Assembly (NCBI GenBank): GCA_031423635.1 | Contig: JANPFX010000083.1 | Span: 6,366-70,365, forward strand | DNA length: 64,000 nt | Reading direction: 5' to 3' | From: JANLQX01 sp031423635 | GTDB taxonomy: Bacteria > Actinomycetota > Acidimicrobiia > Acidimicrobiales > JANYDT01 | Part shown: positions 32,998 to 41,959 of the stretch, in pieces | How the letters are laid out: each line of letters opens with the position of its first letter | Position numbering within the stretch: position 1 is the first letter of the stretch | Made by a program: the position numbers and the translations under genes | Notes under the pieces: generated by a model | The model's database searches: none | What the model was told of the DNA's origin: nothing | The model's input: the letters and a program-made list of their open reading frames with translations, nothing else

Positions 32998-33975
32998 GTG
33001 AGCAAATCTGCGCTCCCGCTCGATCTTCCTCTTCTGGAGGACGATCTCCGTCGGGTTGAAGACGAACTGCGTTCGTCCGTGGTGACCGAGGACCCGTTCC
33101 TCACCGAAGTTGCGCGCAACCTGATCGTCGCCGGCGGGAAGCGGCTTCGGCCCGTCTTGTCCCTGGCTGCGGCCTACGCCGGACCGGGCCACGTCGTCGA
33201 CGACGTCGTGCGCGGGGCGGTCGCCGTCGAGCTGGTTCACCTCGGTTCGCTTTACCACGACGACGTGATGGACGAAGCTGCCACCCGTCGCGGTCAACCA
33301 ACGGCGAACGCCCGGTTCGGGAACTTCGCGGCGATCGTGGCCGGCGATTTCTGCCTTGCCGTGTCGGCTCAGATAGCCGCCTCGCTCGGGGTCGAGGTCT
33401 CGGGACTGCTCGGCTTCACGATCGGGGAGCTGTGCAAGGGCCAGGTGGCCGAACTGCAGTCGCTGTTCCGACTCGATCGGGCAGAGGAGGCGTATTTCCG
33501 GTCCATCAACGGCAAGACGGCGTCACTCATGGCGGCCGCAGCACGCGTGGGCGCCATCACCAGTGGCATGAACCGGCCCGAGATCGAGGCGCTGACCGTC
33601 TTCGGGCAACGGGTCGGGATGGTGTTCCAGATCGCCGACGACATCCTCGACGTCGTCGCCACCGACGAGCAACTGGGAAAGCCGGCGGGGAACGACCTGG
33701 TCGAGGGTGTCTACACGTTGCCGGTGCTCCGCGCCTTCCGCGATCCTGCCGTCGGCGACGAGCTCCGGGGGATGCTGGGTGCACCGATTGACCGGTCCCT
33801 GGTCGACCAGTTGCGCAAGCTCGTGCGGGCGTCCGATGGCGTCGAACAGGCCGTCACCGTCGCCCGCGGGTTCGCCGACGAAGCCGCTGCGGCGCTCGAC
33901 GCGCTTTCCGGGTCGGCCGCCCGAACGCAGCTGGCCGGCTTGGGGCACTCCCTGCTCGACCGCCTTCCTGCCTAG
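32998..33975 (+). CDS. polyprenyl diphosphate synthase (trans, class 1)
   Basis: A 325-residue enzyme condensing isopentenyl diphosphate with allylic diphosphates. The first Asp-rich motif is in LGSLYHDDVMDEAATRRG and the second in FQIADDILDVVATDEQLGK. The substrate loop is GGKRLRPVLSLAAAYA, and KTASLMAAAARVG is also typical. The length and the single DDxxD form suit a medium- or long-chain synthase, for example for the menaquinone side chain; chain length cannot be read with confidence. It depends on the MEP pathway, two genes of which (ispD, ispF) lie 10 kb away. Confidence 0.9.
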   Translation: MSKSALPLDLPLLEDDLRRVEDELRSSVVTEDPFLTEVARNLIVAGGKRLRPVLSLAAAYAGPGHVVDDVVRGAVAVELVHLGSLYHDDVMDEAATRRGQPTANARFGNFAAIVAGDFCLAVSAQIAASLGVEVSGLLGFTIGELCKGQVAELQSLFRLDRAEEAYFRSINGKTASLMAAAARVGAITSGMNRPEIEALTVFGQRVGMVFQIADDILDVVATDEQLGKPAGNDLVEGVYTLPVLRAFRDPAVGDELRGMLGAPIDRSLVDQLRKLVRASDGVEQAVTVARGFADEAAAALDALSGSAARTQLAGLGHSLLDRLPA

Positions 33976-34103
33976 CCCTCCCAGGGCTGCCCAAACGGCA
34001 GGACCACCACCCCGGGTTTCGGGCTCTCTGCGTCGGAATCCACCGGACTCGCCTGCGTCGGGATGCGTCCGGGCCCGGTCCGGGGCGACTCGACCGACTC
34101 CGG

Positions 34104-35951
34104 TCAGCGCTTTTTCGTGGTCTTCTTCTTGGCGACGGGTTTGACCGTGGTCGGACTGCCGACGTCGGCTCCTCCGACCACCGTGACCACCGGACTGGCG
34201 CCGACCGCCACCGCTACAGCGACGACGGTGGTGTTCGGATTGGTCTTGACGGTGGTGGTCTTCGTCTTGGACTTCTTCGTGGTCGTCGTGGTGGCGGTCG
34301 CCGAAGGCTCCGGTGCGACTGCCGGGCTGAGGGCGCCAGGAGGCAACGCGCCGACCGCAGCGACCGGCCCCCCGGCGTCGCCCGTCAGCGCCTGACCGGG
34401 CGCGGTATCGACGGTTGCGGCAACGGGATCCGCGGCAGGTGCGGGGCCGCCCTCAACGATCATCGAGGTGAAGAAGTACGACGACTTCAGGGAGAACGAA
34501 CGCATGAACTCGGCTCCGGAGATCGACACTGAGCCCTTCTCGTAGACGAGGGTGACCGTGTTGGCGCGTCCTCCGTCCGGGCCGATCCCGTCCCGTGCGG
34601 TGACCTTCACGTCGACCAGTGCACCGAGCTTGGGGCTCTTGCGAACGCTGTCGCTGGGAAGCCGACGCTCCCAGCTCCGATTGGGGTTCGGGTCGATCGC
34701 GTCCCCTTCGTCGATCACCGCCGGGAACTCGCCTCCGGCTGTGTGTCCGCCGGTCGACGCGGAGAACTCGGTGCGGATCGCGACGCCGTTCTTCGGGTTC
34801 ACCCGGATTTCGCCAGCGGTCTCGGCGATCGCCCGATCGGTCCGTGGATCCTCGAGCGAGGTGAAGCCTTTTGCCGTCATCACCCCGCGCCCGCCGTACA
34901 CCTGGCACGAGATCGTGTCGCAGGTGTTCGAGAATCCCGAGCGCTTCTCGGCGGCAGCATACGAACGGGCCGCAACTGCTTGCGCCTTCACCGCCTCGAG
35001 GCCCTTGTCGCCCCAGGAGGCCGAGATTTCGCGTGGGACGACACCACGGAGGTAGGCCTCCATACCCACGAGGTTGACGCTGCGCTGGACCTTGCCGTCG
35101 GTGATGGCGAGCAAGTCGCCCCGGTACACCCTCCGCTGGGCGTCCTCACAGACCTGCAACATGTTGGTGTGGTCATCGGGGCCGGCCGCCGGGTCGGCCG
35201 GCCCCGTCGTGATCGTGACCGTCCGGGAGGCCAACGACGTCCGAACGGTCCACGGTCCCGAGCAGCCGGGGGCGTCGCTGATCTCCCATGCGCCGCGGGA
35301 GAGACGGACCCGCACAGCAGCACCCACCCCCGAACTGAGCGGCGGATCGACGACGGAAACCGCTCCCGGATTGACCGTCGTGGTCGGACCGGCAACGGGT
35401 TGCGCTGCCGGTGCCACGGTCACCGCAGCCCCGACGATCGGATCGGGAGCAGCCGCCACAACCGCCGGCGCGGAAACGGCTCCGATCGCAAGTGCCGGCG
35501 GGACGATCAGCCCGGCCTCGCCTTCGACCCGAAGGTAGAGGCGGCCTTTCGGCTGATACACCGCGAGAGGTTTCGCGTCGAGTGCGCTGATGCGCACACC
35601 GATCGCCGAGGTGGGGGAAAGAGCGCCCGGGACGGTGCCCCCGTAGAAGTGGTCCAGGATCTGTCGGCTCGTCCAGCCCTTGGTGGTGGCATAGCCAAAG
35701 GCGCCCCACTGTCCGAGCCCGCGCCCATGGCCGAACCCGCGGCCGGAGATCACGAGCGTTCGTTTCGGGGCAGCCGTGCTCGTGGGTGCCGGTGGAGCGG
35801 TGTCGGCCACCGGTGCCGGAGCGGGTGTGGACGCCACGGAGGAATCCGTCTGGGCCGACGCTCCCGTGGCCGCGATCATCAGGGCGCAGAGAGCAAGCGC
35901 GCTGATCATCACGGAACGAGGCGTTACGAGGGGGAAGACCCGCACGCGCAC
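34104..35951 (-). CDS. SpoIID/LytB-domain exported protein with basic C-terminal tail
   Basis: 615 residues with a signal peptide (VMISALALCALMIAATGASA). The motif GRGFGHGRGLGQWGAFGYAT and ILDHFYGGTVPG come near the N-terminus. The SpoIID/LytB core follows at about residues 290-420: LVGMEAYLRGVVPREISASW, LEAVKAQAVAARSYAAAEK, CDTISCQVYGG and TEFSASTGGHTAGGEFPAV. The tail is Ala/Val/Thr-rich and ends in repeated Lys (KTKTTTVKT, KKKTTKKR), perhaps for binding anionic wall polymers. It is the second copy of this architecture in the window. GTG 35951 has CAGAAT 6 nt upstream, possibly leaderless. Confidence 0.85.
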   Translation of the reverse strand: MRVRVFPLVTPRSVMISALALCALMIAATGASAQTDSSVASTPAPAPVADTAPPAPTSTAAPKRTLVISGRGFGHGRGLGQWGAFGYATTKGWTSRQILDHFYGGTVPGALSPTSAIGVRISALDAKPLAVYQPKGRLYLRVEGEAGLIVPPALAIGAVSAPAVVAAAPDPIVGAAVTVAPAAQPVAGPTTTVNPGAVSVVDPPLSSGVGAAVRVRLSRGAWEISDAPGCSGPWTVRTSLASRTVTITTGPADPAAGPDDHTNMLQVCEDAQRRVYRGDLLAITDGKVQRSVNLVGMEAYLRGVVPREISASWGDKGLEAVKAQAVAARSYAAAEKRSGFSNTCDTISCQVYGGRGVMTAKGFTSLEDPRTDRAIAETAGEIRVNPKNGVAIRTEFSASTGGHTAGGEFPAVIDEGDAIDPNPNRSWERRLPSDSVRKSPKLGALVDVKVTARDGIGPDGGRANTVTLVYEKGSVSISGAEFMRSFSLKSSYFFTSMIVEGGPAPAADPVAATVDTAPGQALTGDAGGPVAAVGALPPGALSPAVAPEPSATATTTTTKKSKTKTTTVKTNPNTTVVAVAVAVGASPVVTVVGGADVGSPTTVKPVAKKKTTKKR

Positions 35952-36026
35952 ATCACCATTCTGCCAAAGGATCCCGCCGACCGGTGTTGCCGCCGGTCAT
36001 CGACCAGCAACCGGACGACGGAACAG

Positions 36027-37451
36027 CTAGGGGAACTGCTCCGGACGAAGCGTCGGGAAGAGGATCACGTCACGGATCGTGGTGGTGTTGGTGAGCAGCA
36101 TGGCGAGCCGATCGATGCCGATGCCGAGGCCACCGGTCGGCGCAAGACCGTATTCGAGTGCCCGGACATAGTCGTGGTCCATGACCATTGCCTCGTCGTC
36201 GTAGTCGGACTGCCGGACCTGATCCTCGAACCGGGACTTCTGTTCGGCGGCATCGATGAGCTCGGAGTACCCGTTGCAGAGCTCGCGTCCGGCGACGATG
36301 CCCTCGAACCGCTCCGTCATGTTCGGCAGGGTGCGGTGGTCACGGGCCAGCGGCGAGACTTCCTTCGGGTAGTCGCACACGAAGACGGGATCCCAGAGGG
36401 TGTGCTCGACCGTCTTCTCGTAGAGCTCCAGGAGCAGTTTGCCGGGGCCGTATCCCGGCTTCACCTCGACACCGTGCTGCGCGCAGAGCGAGCGCAGTAC
36501 GCTCACCGGCGTCTCGATGGAGACATCGACCCCGATGGCTGCGCTCGTAAGCGCGCTGAGGGTCTTGCGGGGCCAGGGAGGAGTGAGGTCGAGCTCCCGA
36601 TCGCCGTACGCGATCTTCGTCGTGCCGTTCAGCTGCTGACACAGATAGGCCACGACGTTCTCCGTGAGCTGCATCTGGTCTTCGTAATCCCAGTACGCCG
36701 CATAGATCTCGAGCATCGTGAACTCGGGGTTGTGCCGCGGGGACAGACCCTCGTTGCGAAACACGCGGCCGATCTCGAAGACCCGCTCGAGTCCTCCGAC
36801 CACCAGGCGCTTCAGGTAGAGCTCGGGAGCGATTCGGAGGAACAGCGGCAGATCGAGCGCGTTGTGGTGGGTCGTGAACGGCTTTGCGAGGGCGCCACCC
36901 GGAATCGGCTGGAGCAGCGGTGTTTCCACCTCGAGGAATCCGTGCTCGTCTTCCAACCAGCGACGCATGAGCGAGATCATGCGGGATCGGTTGACCAAGG
37001 TCGTCCGCGACTCCTCGTTCACCACGAGGTCGACGTAGCGCTGCCGATAGCGGGTGTCGGTATCAGTGAGCCCGTGCCACTTGTCGGGGAACTGTCGCTT
37101 CGCCTCGGCCAGGAGCGTCCACGACGTGACCTTGACCGAGAGCTCACCCTTCTTCGTGCGCATCACGAGGCCGGTAACACCGATCCAGTCGCCCAGGCTG
37201 AGTGAAGTGAAGGCGTCGAAGTCGGGGGTGACGTCGGCCGGAGCAAAGAGCTGTATCCGGCCGGTCGAGTCCTGCAGCTGGCCGAACGCGAGTTTGCCCT
37301 GCCCACGCCGGAGCATCAGCCGCCCGGCGACCGTCACTTCGCTGGTCGTTTCGGTGGCGTCGGCCACGACGCCCTCGGCGCCGAACTGGGCCACGACGGC
37401 GGCAGCCGAGTGTGTCGGGGCGAAGCGGTAGGGAACGTCAGCGGTCGTCAT
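36027..37451 (-). CDS. lysS: lysyl-tRNA synthetase, class II
   Basis: A 474-residue enzyme charging tRNA-Lys. An OB-fold anticodon domain (VTVAGRLMLRRGQGKLAFGQ, QDSTGRIQLFA) precedes the class II core. Motif 2 is VFEIGRVFRNEGLSPRHNPEF. HGFLEVETPLLQPIPGGALAKPF and motif 3 GGLGIGIDRLAMLL complete the active site. ATG 37451 gives a normal length; the frame extends further upstream without support. It is divergent from coaX with 102 nt between the starts. Confidence 0.95.
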   Translation of the reverse strand: MTTADVPYRFAPTHSAAAVVAQFGAEGVVADATETTSEVTVAGRLMLRRGQGKLAFGQLQDSTGRIQLFAPADVTPDFDAFTSLSLGDWIGVTGLVMRTKKGELSVKVTSWTLLAEAKRQFPDKWHGLTDTDTRYRQRYVDLVVNEESRTTLVNRSRMISLMRRWLEDEHGFLEVETPLLQPIPGGALAKPFTTHHNALDLPLFLRIAPELYLKRLVVGGLERVFEIGRVFRNEGLSPRHNPEFTMLEIYAAYWDYEDQMQLTENVVAYLCQQLNGTTKIAYGDRELDLTPPWPRKTLSALTSAAIGVDVSIETPVSVLRSLCAQHGVEVKPGYGPGKLLLELYEKTVEHTLWDPVFVCDYPKEVSPLARDHRTLPNMTERFEGIVAGRELCNGYSELIDAAEQKSRFEDQVRQSDYDDEAMVMDHDYVRALEYGLAPTGGLGIGIDRLAMLLTNTTTIRDVILFPTLRPEQFP

Positions 37452-37541
37452 AGCGGTCGACAAGTCTCCCACCCGCCCGGGAGCGGAACAGTCAACGTTC
37501 CGTCGTCGTCCCGACACCGCGACGCTCCGTCGGCGGATGTC

Positions 37542-37547
37542 TAACCT
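37542..37547 (+). promoter_or_regulatory. -10 element of leaderless coaX
   Basis: TAACCT followed by 6 nt and GTG 37554, with no ribosome binding site. Confidence 0.5.
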
Positions 37548-37553
37548 GGCCAC

Positions 37554-38354
37554 GTGCTCCTGGTCATCGACGTCGGTAACACCCAGACCGTGTTCGGCGC
37601 GTACCCGAGCGATGAGCTCGGCTTCACCAACGGATCGGACCTGGCCGACCACTGGCGGATCGCCACCAACGCCGAGCGCACGCCTGACGAGCTCGCCATG
37701 CTGCTGCGCCAGTTCTTCTCGTCCCGCGCCGAGGACTTCTCCGCCGATCACATCCACGGCGTGGCGATCTGCTCAGGGGTGCCCCGCGCGACCGCTCACC
37801 TTCGACGCATGTGCGAGCGCTACCTCGACCTCACCGCCATGGTGCTCGAACCGGGCGTGAAGACGGGGATGCCGGTCCTCTACGACAATCCGAAAGAGGT
37901 CGGCGCCGACCGCATCGCGAACGCCGTCGGCGCGCTCGATCGCTACGGGTCCCCGGCGATCGTCGTCGACTTCGGAACCGCCACGACCTTCGATGTGATC
38001 TCGGCCAAGGGCCAGTACCTCGGTGGCGCGATCGTCCCGGGTGTCGAGATCTCGCTCGAGGCCCTCTTCCAGCGCGCTGCCGCGCTGCGTCGGGTCGAGC
38101 TGGTCGAGCCGCGCGGGGTCATCGGCAAGTCGACCGCGGAGTCGTTGCAGTCCGGGGCGCTCTACGGGTATTCGTCGATGATCGACGGGATGTGCGGACG
38201 GATCGAAGATGAGCTCGGCGAGAGCGCCACGGTGGTTTCGACCGGAGGACTCGGAGCCGTCATCGCGCCCTTCTGCCGGACGGTGGACCACAACGACCCG
38301 TGGGTCACCCTCCACGGGCTCCGCCTGATCTACGAGAAGAACACTGTCGCTTGA
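37554..38354 (+). CDS. coaX: type III pantothenate kinase
   Basis: A 266-residue enzyme of the ASKHA fold that phosphorylates pantothenate, the first step of CoA synthesis. Visible motifs are the N-terminal phosphate loop LLVIDVGNTQTVFG, GADRIANAVGALDRYG, the central VVDFGTATTFDVISAKGQYLGGAIVPGV, and TVVSTGGLGAVIAPF near the end. Start GTG 37554. The neighbouring lysS on the other strand is a frequent partner in actinobacteria. Confidence 0.95.
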   Translation: MLLVIDVGNTQTVFGAYPSDELGFTNGSDLADHWRIATNAERTPDELAMLLRQFFSSRAEDFSADHIHGVAICSGVPRATAHLRRMCERYLDLTAMVLEPGVKTGMPVLYDNPKEVGADRIANAVGALDRYGSPAIVVDFGTATTFDVISAKGQYLGGAIVPGVEISLEALFQRAAALRRVELVEPRGVIGKSTAESLQSGALYGYSSMIDGMCGRIEDELGESATVVSTGGLGAVIAPFCRTVDHNDPWVTLHGLRLIYEKNTVA

Positions 38355-38358
38355 CCCC

Positions 38359-38793
38359 TCAAAGGGCGACGCATTCACCGAAGCCTTCCGCGCGTGCCTT
38401 CTCGCGGAGCTCCGCAAGCTCCGCCCTCCCCTCGGACGCGGAGATCGATCCCTTGCTCACGTCGGCAACGATTCGCTGTGAAGAAGTCAGGGCACTCTTG
38501 AGCTGATCGGCGACGTCCGGGGGTCCACCGACGCTGTCGACCTCGGCGAGAAGCCGATCGGTGGCACGGCGGGCCGAGCTCATCGCCTCCCGAGCCTGGG
38601 CATCGACGCCGAGCTCACCGGCAAGGTTCCAGGCCAGCTTCGCCTCCGACTTGGAGAGCTTGCACTTCAGGTTCACGGTCTTGATGAACGCCGACTTGGC
38701 CAGGTCGGTACGAGCCTCCTCCGTGCATGCGCCGACAGAGGCGGAGGCAAGCACCAGCACGGGTACGAGTACAAGGCGACGCTGACCTTTCAT
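38359..38793 (-). CDS. small lipoprotein of unknown function
   Basis: 144 residues with a lipoprotein signal (LVLVPVLVLASASVGAC; the lipobox is SVGAC). The mature part is helical and charged (LKCKLSKSEAKLAWNLAGELG, REAMSSARRATDRLLAEVDSV) with two further cysteines, one near the start and one in the final FGECVAL, which could pair. No family is recognised. It is convergent with coaX (4-nt gap). Confidence 0.7.
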   Translation of the reverse strand: MKGQRRLVLVPVLVLASASVGACTEEARTDLAKSAFIKTVNLKCKLSKSEAKLAWNLAGELGVDAQAREAMSSARRATDRLLAEVDSVGGPPDVADQLKSALTSSQRIVADVSKGSISASEGRAELAELREKARAEGFGECVAL

Positions 38794-38887
38794 CGTTCCT
38801 CCGCAGATCGCTTCCCAACCCGAACGACGGTTCGGCTGGTGACGGACGAACCTACCCGGCCTGATCGCACCGACCCTGTTTCCTCGC

Positions 38888-39679
38888 TCACCGCCGTAGA
38901 GAGCCCACTCGTCTTCCCACCGAGTACGCGAAGCGTTGCGTTGGCGATCTCGCAGGCGTGTCTGTCACCCCGACGAAGTTCCGCAAGTCGTGAATCCTTC
39001 CGAAGCGGGTCGCCTCGGTCATGAGTTGGCCGACGGCGGTTCCGTCCTCCGTGGACATGGCGGCCTCGAGGCGGGAGAGAAAGGTGCTGTAGGCGGCGAG
39101 GTCGACAGAGGCTGCGGCACGCTCGAGGTCGAGCAGTCCGAGCAGTGCGACGTACGTTCGTCCGAGCTCCTCCCACGCCGACGCCGAGCGCAGTCCGTCT
39201 CCGTGCTTCACGGTCTGCAGGGCCACCAAGAACCGCCGTCCGGTCGACGCGTACCGCTGGGCCTTCGCGGCGGAGACGACCGCACCGATCGGCACGACGC
39301 CGACGACCAGCCAACCCAGCTGGCGCACTGCCGATTTCCGGAGGTCGGTGATCCGACCCTCCCACGACGAACAGACGTCGGCGAGGTGGTCGAGGAGATC
39401 GGGTTCGACGGCAAGGTACGTCATCGCCCCGGTGGCCATCCGAAAGTCACCACCGCGGCCGCTCAGATCCCAGGAGGACGTGTCGTTCTCCATGCCGGCT
39501 TCGGAGGACGACCTGCCCTCCAGGACGTCATACGCCTCCCGCACCCGGCGGAATGCTTCGGCTTCGCCGCCCACGTCCGGGTGAGCCACGGCAGCCAGCC
39601 TCCGATACTGACGCTTCACATCAGCCGGGCCCCAGTCCCCGACCAGGCCGAGAACTGCGGTCGCCTGTGATCTCCTCAT
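38888..39679 (-). CDS. DnaJ-domain protein
   Basis: A 263-residue protein. Residues 1-55 form a J domain (AVLGLVGDWGPADVKRQYRR, AAVAHPDVGGEAEAFRRVRE, YDVLEG) with the HPD tripeptide required to stimulate DnaK. There is no Gly/Phe region and no zinc-finger region, so it is not classical DnaJ. The C-terminal 200 residues are unfamiliar and contain one hydrophobic segment (LGWLVVGVVPIGAVVSA) that may be membrane-associated. It is probably a specialised co-chaperone with unknown client. GTGGAGG abuts the ATG, an unusually tight spacing. Confidence 0.75.
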   Translation of the reverse strand: MRRSQATAVLGLVGDWGPADVKRQYRRLAAVAHPDVGGEAEAFRRVREAYDVLEGRSSSEAGMENDTSSWDLSGRGGDFRMATGAMTYLAVEPDLLDHLADVCSSWEGRITDLRKSAVRQLGWLVVGVVPIGAVVSAAKAQRYASTGRRFLVALQTVKHGDGLRSASAWEELGRTYVALLGLLDLERAAASVDLAAYSTFLSRLEAAMSTEDGTAVGQLMTEATRFGRIHDLRNFVGVTDTPARSPTQRFAYSVGRRVGSLRR

Positions 39680-39735
39680 CCTCCACGCCCCTGTTCAGTG
39701 CGATCACCGCCGGGCGACGATTCCCCGCCCACCTG

Positions 39736-39808
39736 CGTCCACGGCAGGAATTGAACCTGCGACCTACCGCTTAGGAGGCGGTTGCTCTATCCCCTGAGCT
39801 ACGTGGAC
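39736..39808 (-). tRNA. tRNA-Arg (anticodon CCT)
   Basis: The minus strand folds with acceptor GTCCACG/CGTGGAC, a D arm AGCTCAGGGGATAGAGC, an anticodon stem ACCGC/GCGGT with loop CTCCTAA (CCT), and T arm GCAGGTTCAATTCCTGC. The discriminator is G and CCA is not encoded, unlike the tRNA-Thr in this window. Confidence 0.93.
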
Positions 39809-39865
39809 CGACGAGGGGACAGCCTACGAGAAGCAACGGCGCCATCCGCGAGATGGCCGGCGACG

Positions 39866-40447
39866 TCAGGGATGCGGACTGACGTCCTCCATGGTGATGT
39901 GTCCATCGGGCGGGAGTTCCCCGGCGGGCGCCTCCAACGCCTGGAGGACCCTGCCGATGAAGCGATGGACGACGTCGAACTCGTGGTCATCGGTGATGAG
40001 GTCGGCGAAGAACTGCCGGACACCGCGGACATGTACCGGGATCGCGTCGGTGAGAAGCTGACGACCTTCGTCGGTAAGGGTGCAGAGCAACCCGCGACGG
40101 TCGTCCTCGGCCTTGATCCGTTCGACGAGGCCACGGGCTTCGAGACGGTCGACGCAGTGTGTGAGACGGCTGCGTGAGATCATCACGGACTCGGCGATCG
40201 TCGACATCCGAACGCCGTCCGGCGGCCCTTCGGCGATCACGACGAGCGCGGCATAGTCGGCGATCGACAATCCGTGGGCAGTGGCGAGGGCCGTATCGAG
40301 CCGAATGAGCAGTTGCGTCGCAAGGCGGAGCTGGTCCCGCCACAACGCCTGTTCCCGTGAACCGGGCCATGGTTCCCCACGCGCCGTGCGCATCGTCACG
40401 GGGATGCGCGGATCGGGCTGGACCGATCCGCGCAAACCGGCATCCAT
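39866..40447 (-). CDS. MarR-family transcriptional regulator
   Basis: About 193 residues with a winged helix at the centre: LSIADYAALVVIAEG, MSTIAESVMISRSRLTHCVDRLEARGLVERI, and wing residues EDDRRGLLCTLTDEGRQLL. MarR dimers usually repress efflux or stress genes and respond to small aromatic ligands; no obvious target is adjacent. ATG 40447 has GGAG 8 nt upstream. The frame continues to 40507 with weaker starts. A His-containing acidic C-terminal tail (DGHITMEDVSPHP) is unusual. Confidence 0.85.
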   Translation of the reverse strand: MDAGLRGSVQPDPRIPVTMRTARGEPWPGSREQALWRDQLRLATQLLIRLDTALATAHGLSIADYAALVVIAEGPPDGVRMSTIAESVMISRSRLTHCVDRLEARGLVERIKAEDDRRGLLCTLTDEGRQLLTDAIPVHVRGVRQFFADLITDDHEFDVVHRFIGRVLQALEAPAGELPPDGHITMEDVSPHP

Positions 40448-40548
40448 GGCCGAAGCTCCGTCACCCGTCACGGCGGCGACCATAGCGGTGGGCCTCGGAC
40501 TACTCACAGGAGCCGAGCAACCACCCGGCGACCCGCTGACGGAGAGCG

Positions 40549-41907
40549 TCAGAGAAAGCCGAGCGGGTCGAAACGACGACCGAGAACTCCCGCGGGGTCA
40601 GCACCGAGGACCTGCTCGAGCACGGTGGAGTAGACCCGGCGGAAGTCGGTGGTGACCTTCAGATCGCCATCGACCAGATCGGTCAGGCTCGGGTAGTCGC
40701 TGTGTATTCCTCCCCGCACACCGTGCCCGAGGACCAGCACGGGGCCCGCCGTGCCGTGATCAGTTCCCAGCGACAGATTGGGCGCCACGCGCCGGCCGAA
40801 CTCCGAGTAGACGACCACCACGACGTCCTTCGCCAGCGGGCTGTCGGCGAGTCCGGCGACGAATCGGCTGACGCCCCGGTCGAGCACGCTGAGGAGCGCA
40901 CCGTGCGTCCCGGCTTCGTTGGCATGCGTGTCGAATCCGCCGAGCGAGACGGAGTAGACCCGGGTCGGGAGTCCGGCCCGAAGAAGCGTCGACACTTCCG
41001 ACAGTTGTCGGTCGAACGCCGAGTAACTCGCTGCGTCCCCGGCCGCACCTTCGAGGCTGACGTCAGCCGATCCCTCGGACCCCGCCGTGAGGATCGGCTG
41101 CAATCGCGTCATGACTCGGAGAAGGTCGGCGCCGGTCGCGGCAACGCGCCCACCCCAGGCACCGAGTTCGGAGCCCGGGGTTCGGACGGCCTCCGTGTAG
41201 GCGTTCAGCAGCGGTGCCCCGCCGGGAAGCGTGAAGGTTCCGTTCGGGATGGCCGAGGCGCTGCTCTGACTCCCGATGAGGGCGCGCGGAACGGACGGTC
41301 CGATCGAAAGCATCCGCAGCGGATCGGCACCCGTTCCGTCATGCCACCGACCGAGCCAGCCGGTCAGCTCGACGCGATCGGGAACCCCGGACTGCCAGAT
41401 GTCCATCGACCTGAAATGGCTACGGTTCGGTGTCGGGTAGCCGACCCCGGAGACGATGCCGACCTTTCCGGCATCGAAGAGCGCCTTGATGCCGGCCAGC
41501 GAAGGGTGGAACCCAAAGCGGTCGTCGATCCGCAGCGTCTTGTCCGCCGCGATGCCGGCCTGGCCGCGAACCGAGGTGTAGGTCGCGTCCTGGGTCGGGA
41601 CGATGGTGTTCAGACCATCGTTGCCTCCGTACGCCGTGATGAGCACCAGCACACCCTGCCCTGGGCGTCGAGCGACACCGCCGCCGGCTGCGGGGGAGGA
41701 GACGGCGGCAGCGGGACGGCTGGCGAGTGACGGGAGGGCGAGCACCGCCGCGGTCGCTCCGATACCACCGAGCACCTCGCGGCGGGTGAGGGTCCGACCG
41801 TCGGGAAGCGTGATGGGGATCGGTAGGGCCATCGCTCCGCCGGCGTTGCATTGCCCGGCCGGGTCCGGCACCGTTCGATCCGTTGGCGAGAACTTCGTCG
41901 GATTCAT
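40549..41907 (-). CDS. Tat-exported DUF1501 protein
   Basis: A 452-residue protein with a Tat signal (TLTRREVLGGIGATAAVLALP) and the DUF1501 fold, related to sulfatases/alkaline phosphatases. Motifs include VLVLITAYGGNDGLNTIVP, SHFRSMDIWQSG, VSLGGFDTHANEAGTHG and VVVYSEFGRRVAPN with GTDHGTAGP. The His/Asp pattern suggests metal binding, but no activity is established for the family. It follows a DUF1800 gene by 52 nt; the two families recur together in many phyla, probably as one exported system. ATG 41907 has a GGAA-type site. Confidence 0.85.
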   Translation of the reverse strand: MNPTKFSPTDRTVPDPAGQCNAGGAMALPIPITLPDGRTLTRREVLGGIGATAAVLALPSLASRPAAAVSSPAAGGGVARRPGQGVLVLITAYGGNDGLNTIVPTQDATYTSVRGQAGIAADKTLRIDDRFGFHPSLAGIKALFDAGKVGIVSGVGYPTPNRSHFRSMDIWQSGVPDRVELTGWLGRWHDGTGADPLRMLSIGPSVPRALIGSQSSASAIPNGTFTLPGGAPLLNAYTEAVRTPGSELGAWGGRVAATGADLLRVMTRLQPILTAGSEGSADVSLEGAAGDAASYSAFDRQLSEVSTLLRAGLPTRVYSVSLGGFDTHANEAGTHGALLSVLDRGVSRFVAGLADSPLAKDVVVVVYSEFGRRVAPNLSLGTDHGTAGPVLVLGHGVRGGIHSDYPSLTDLVDGDLKVTTDFRRVYSTVLEQVLGADPAGVLGRRFDPLGFL

Positions 41908-41959
41908 CGTGGTCGATTCCTTCGGGAGGGAGCGGATGGCGAGGTTCGGGGACGCGGCA

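Noticed and set aside
34743..37205. An 820-codon plus-strand open frame over SpoIID and lysS
   Set aside because: The minus strand encodes an intact lysyl-tRNA synthetase and a SpoIID protein; the plus frame lacks protein-like features.
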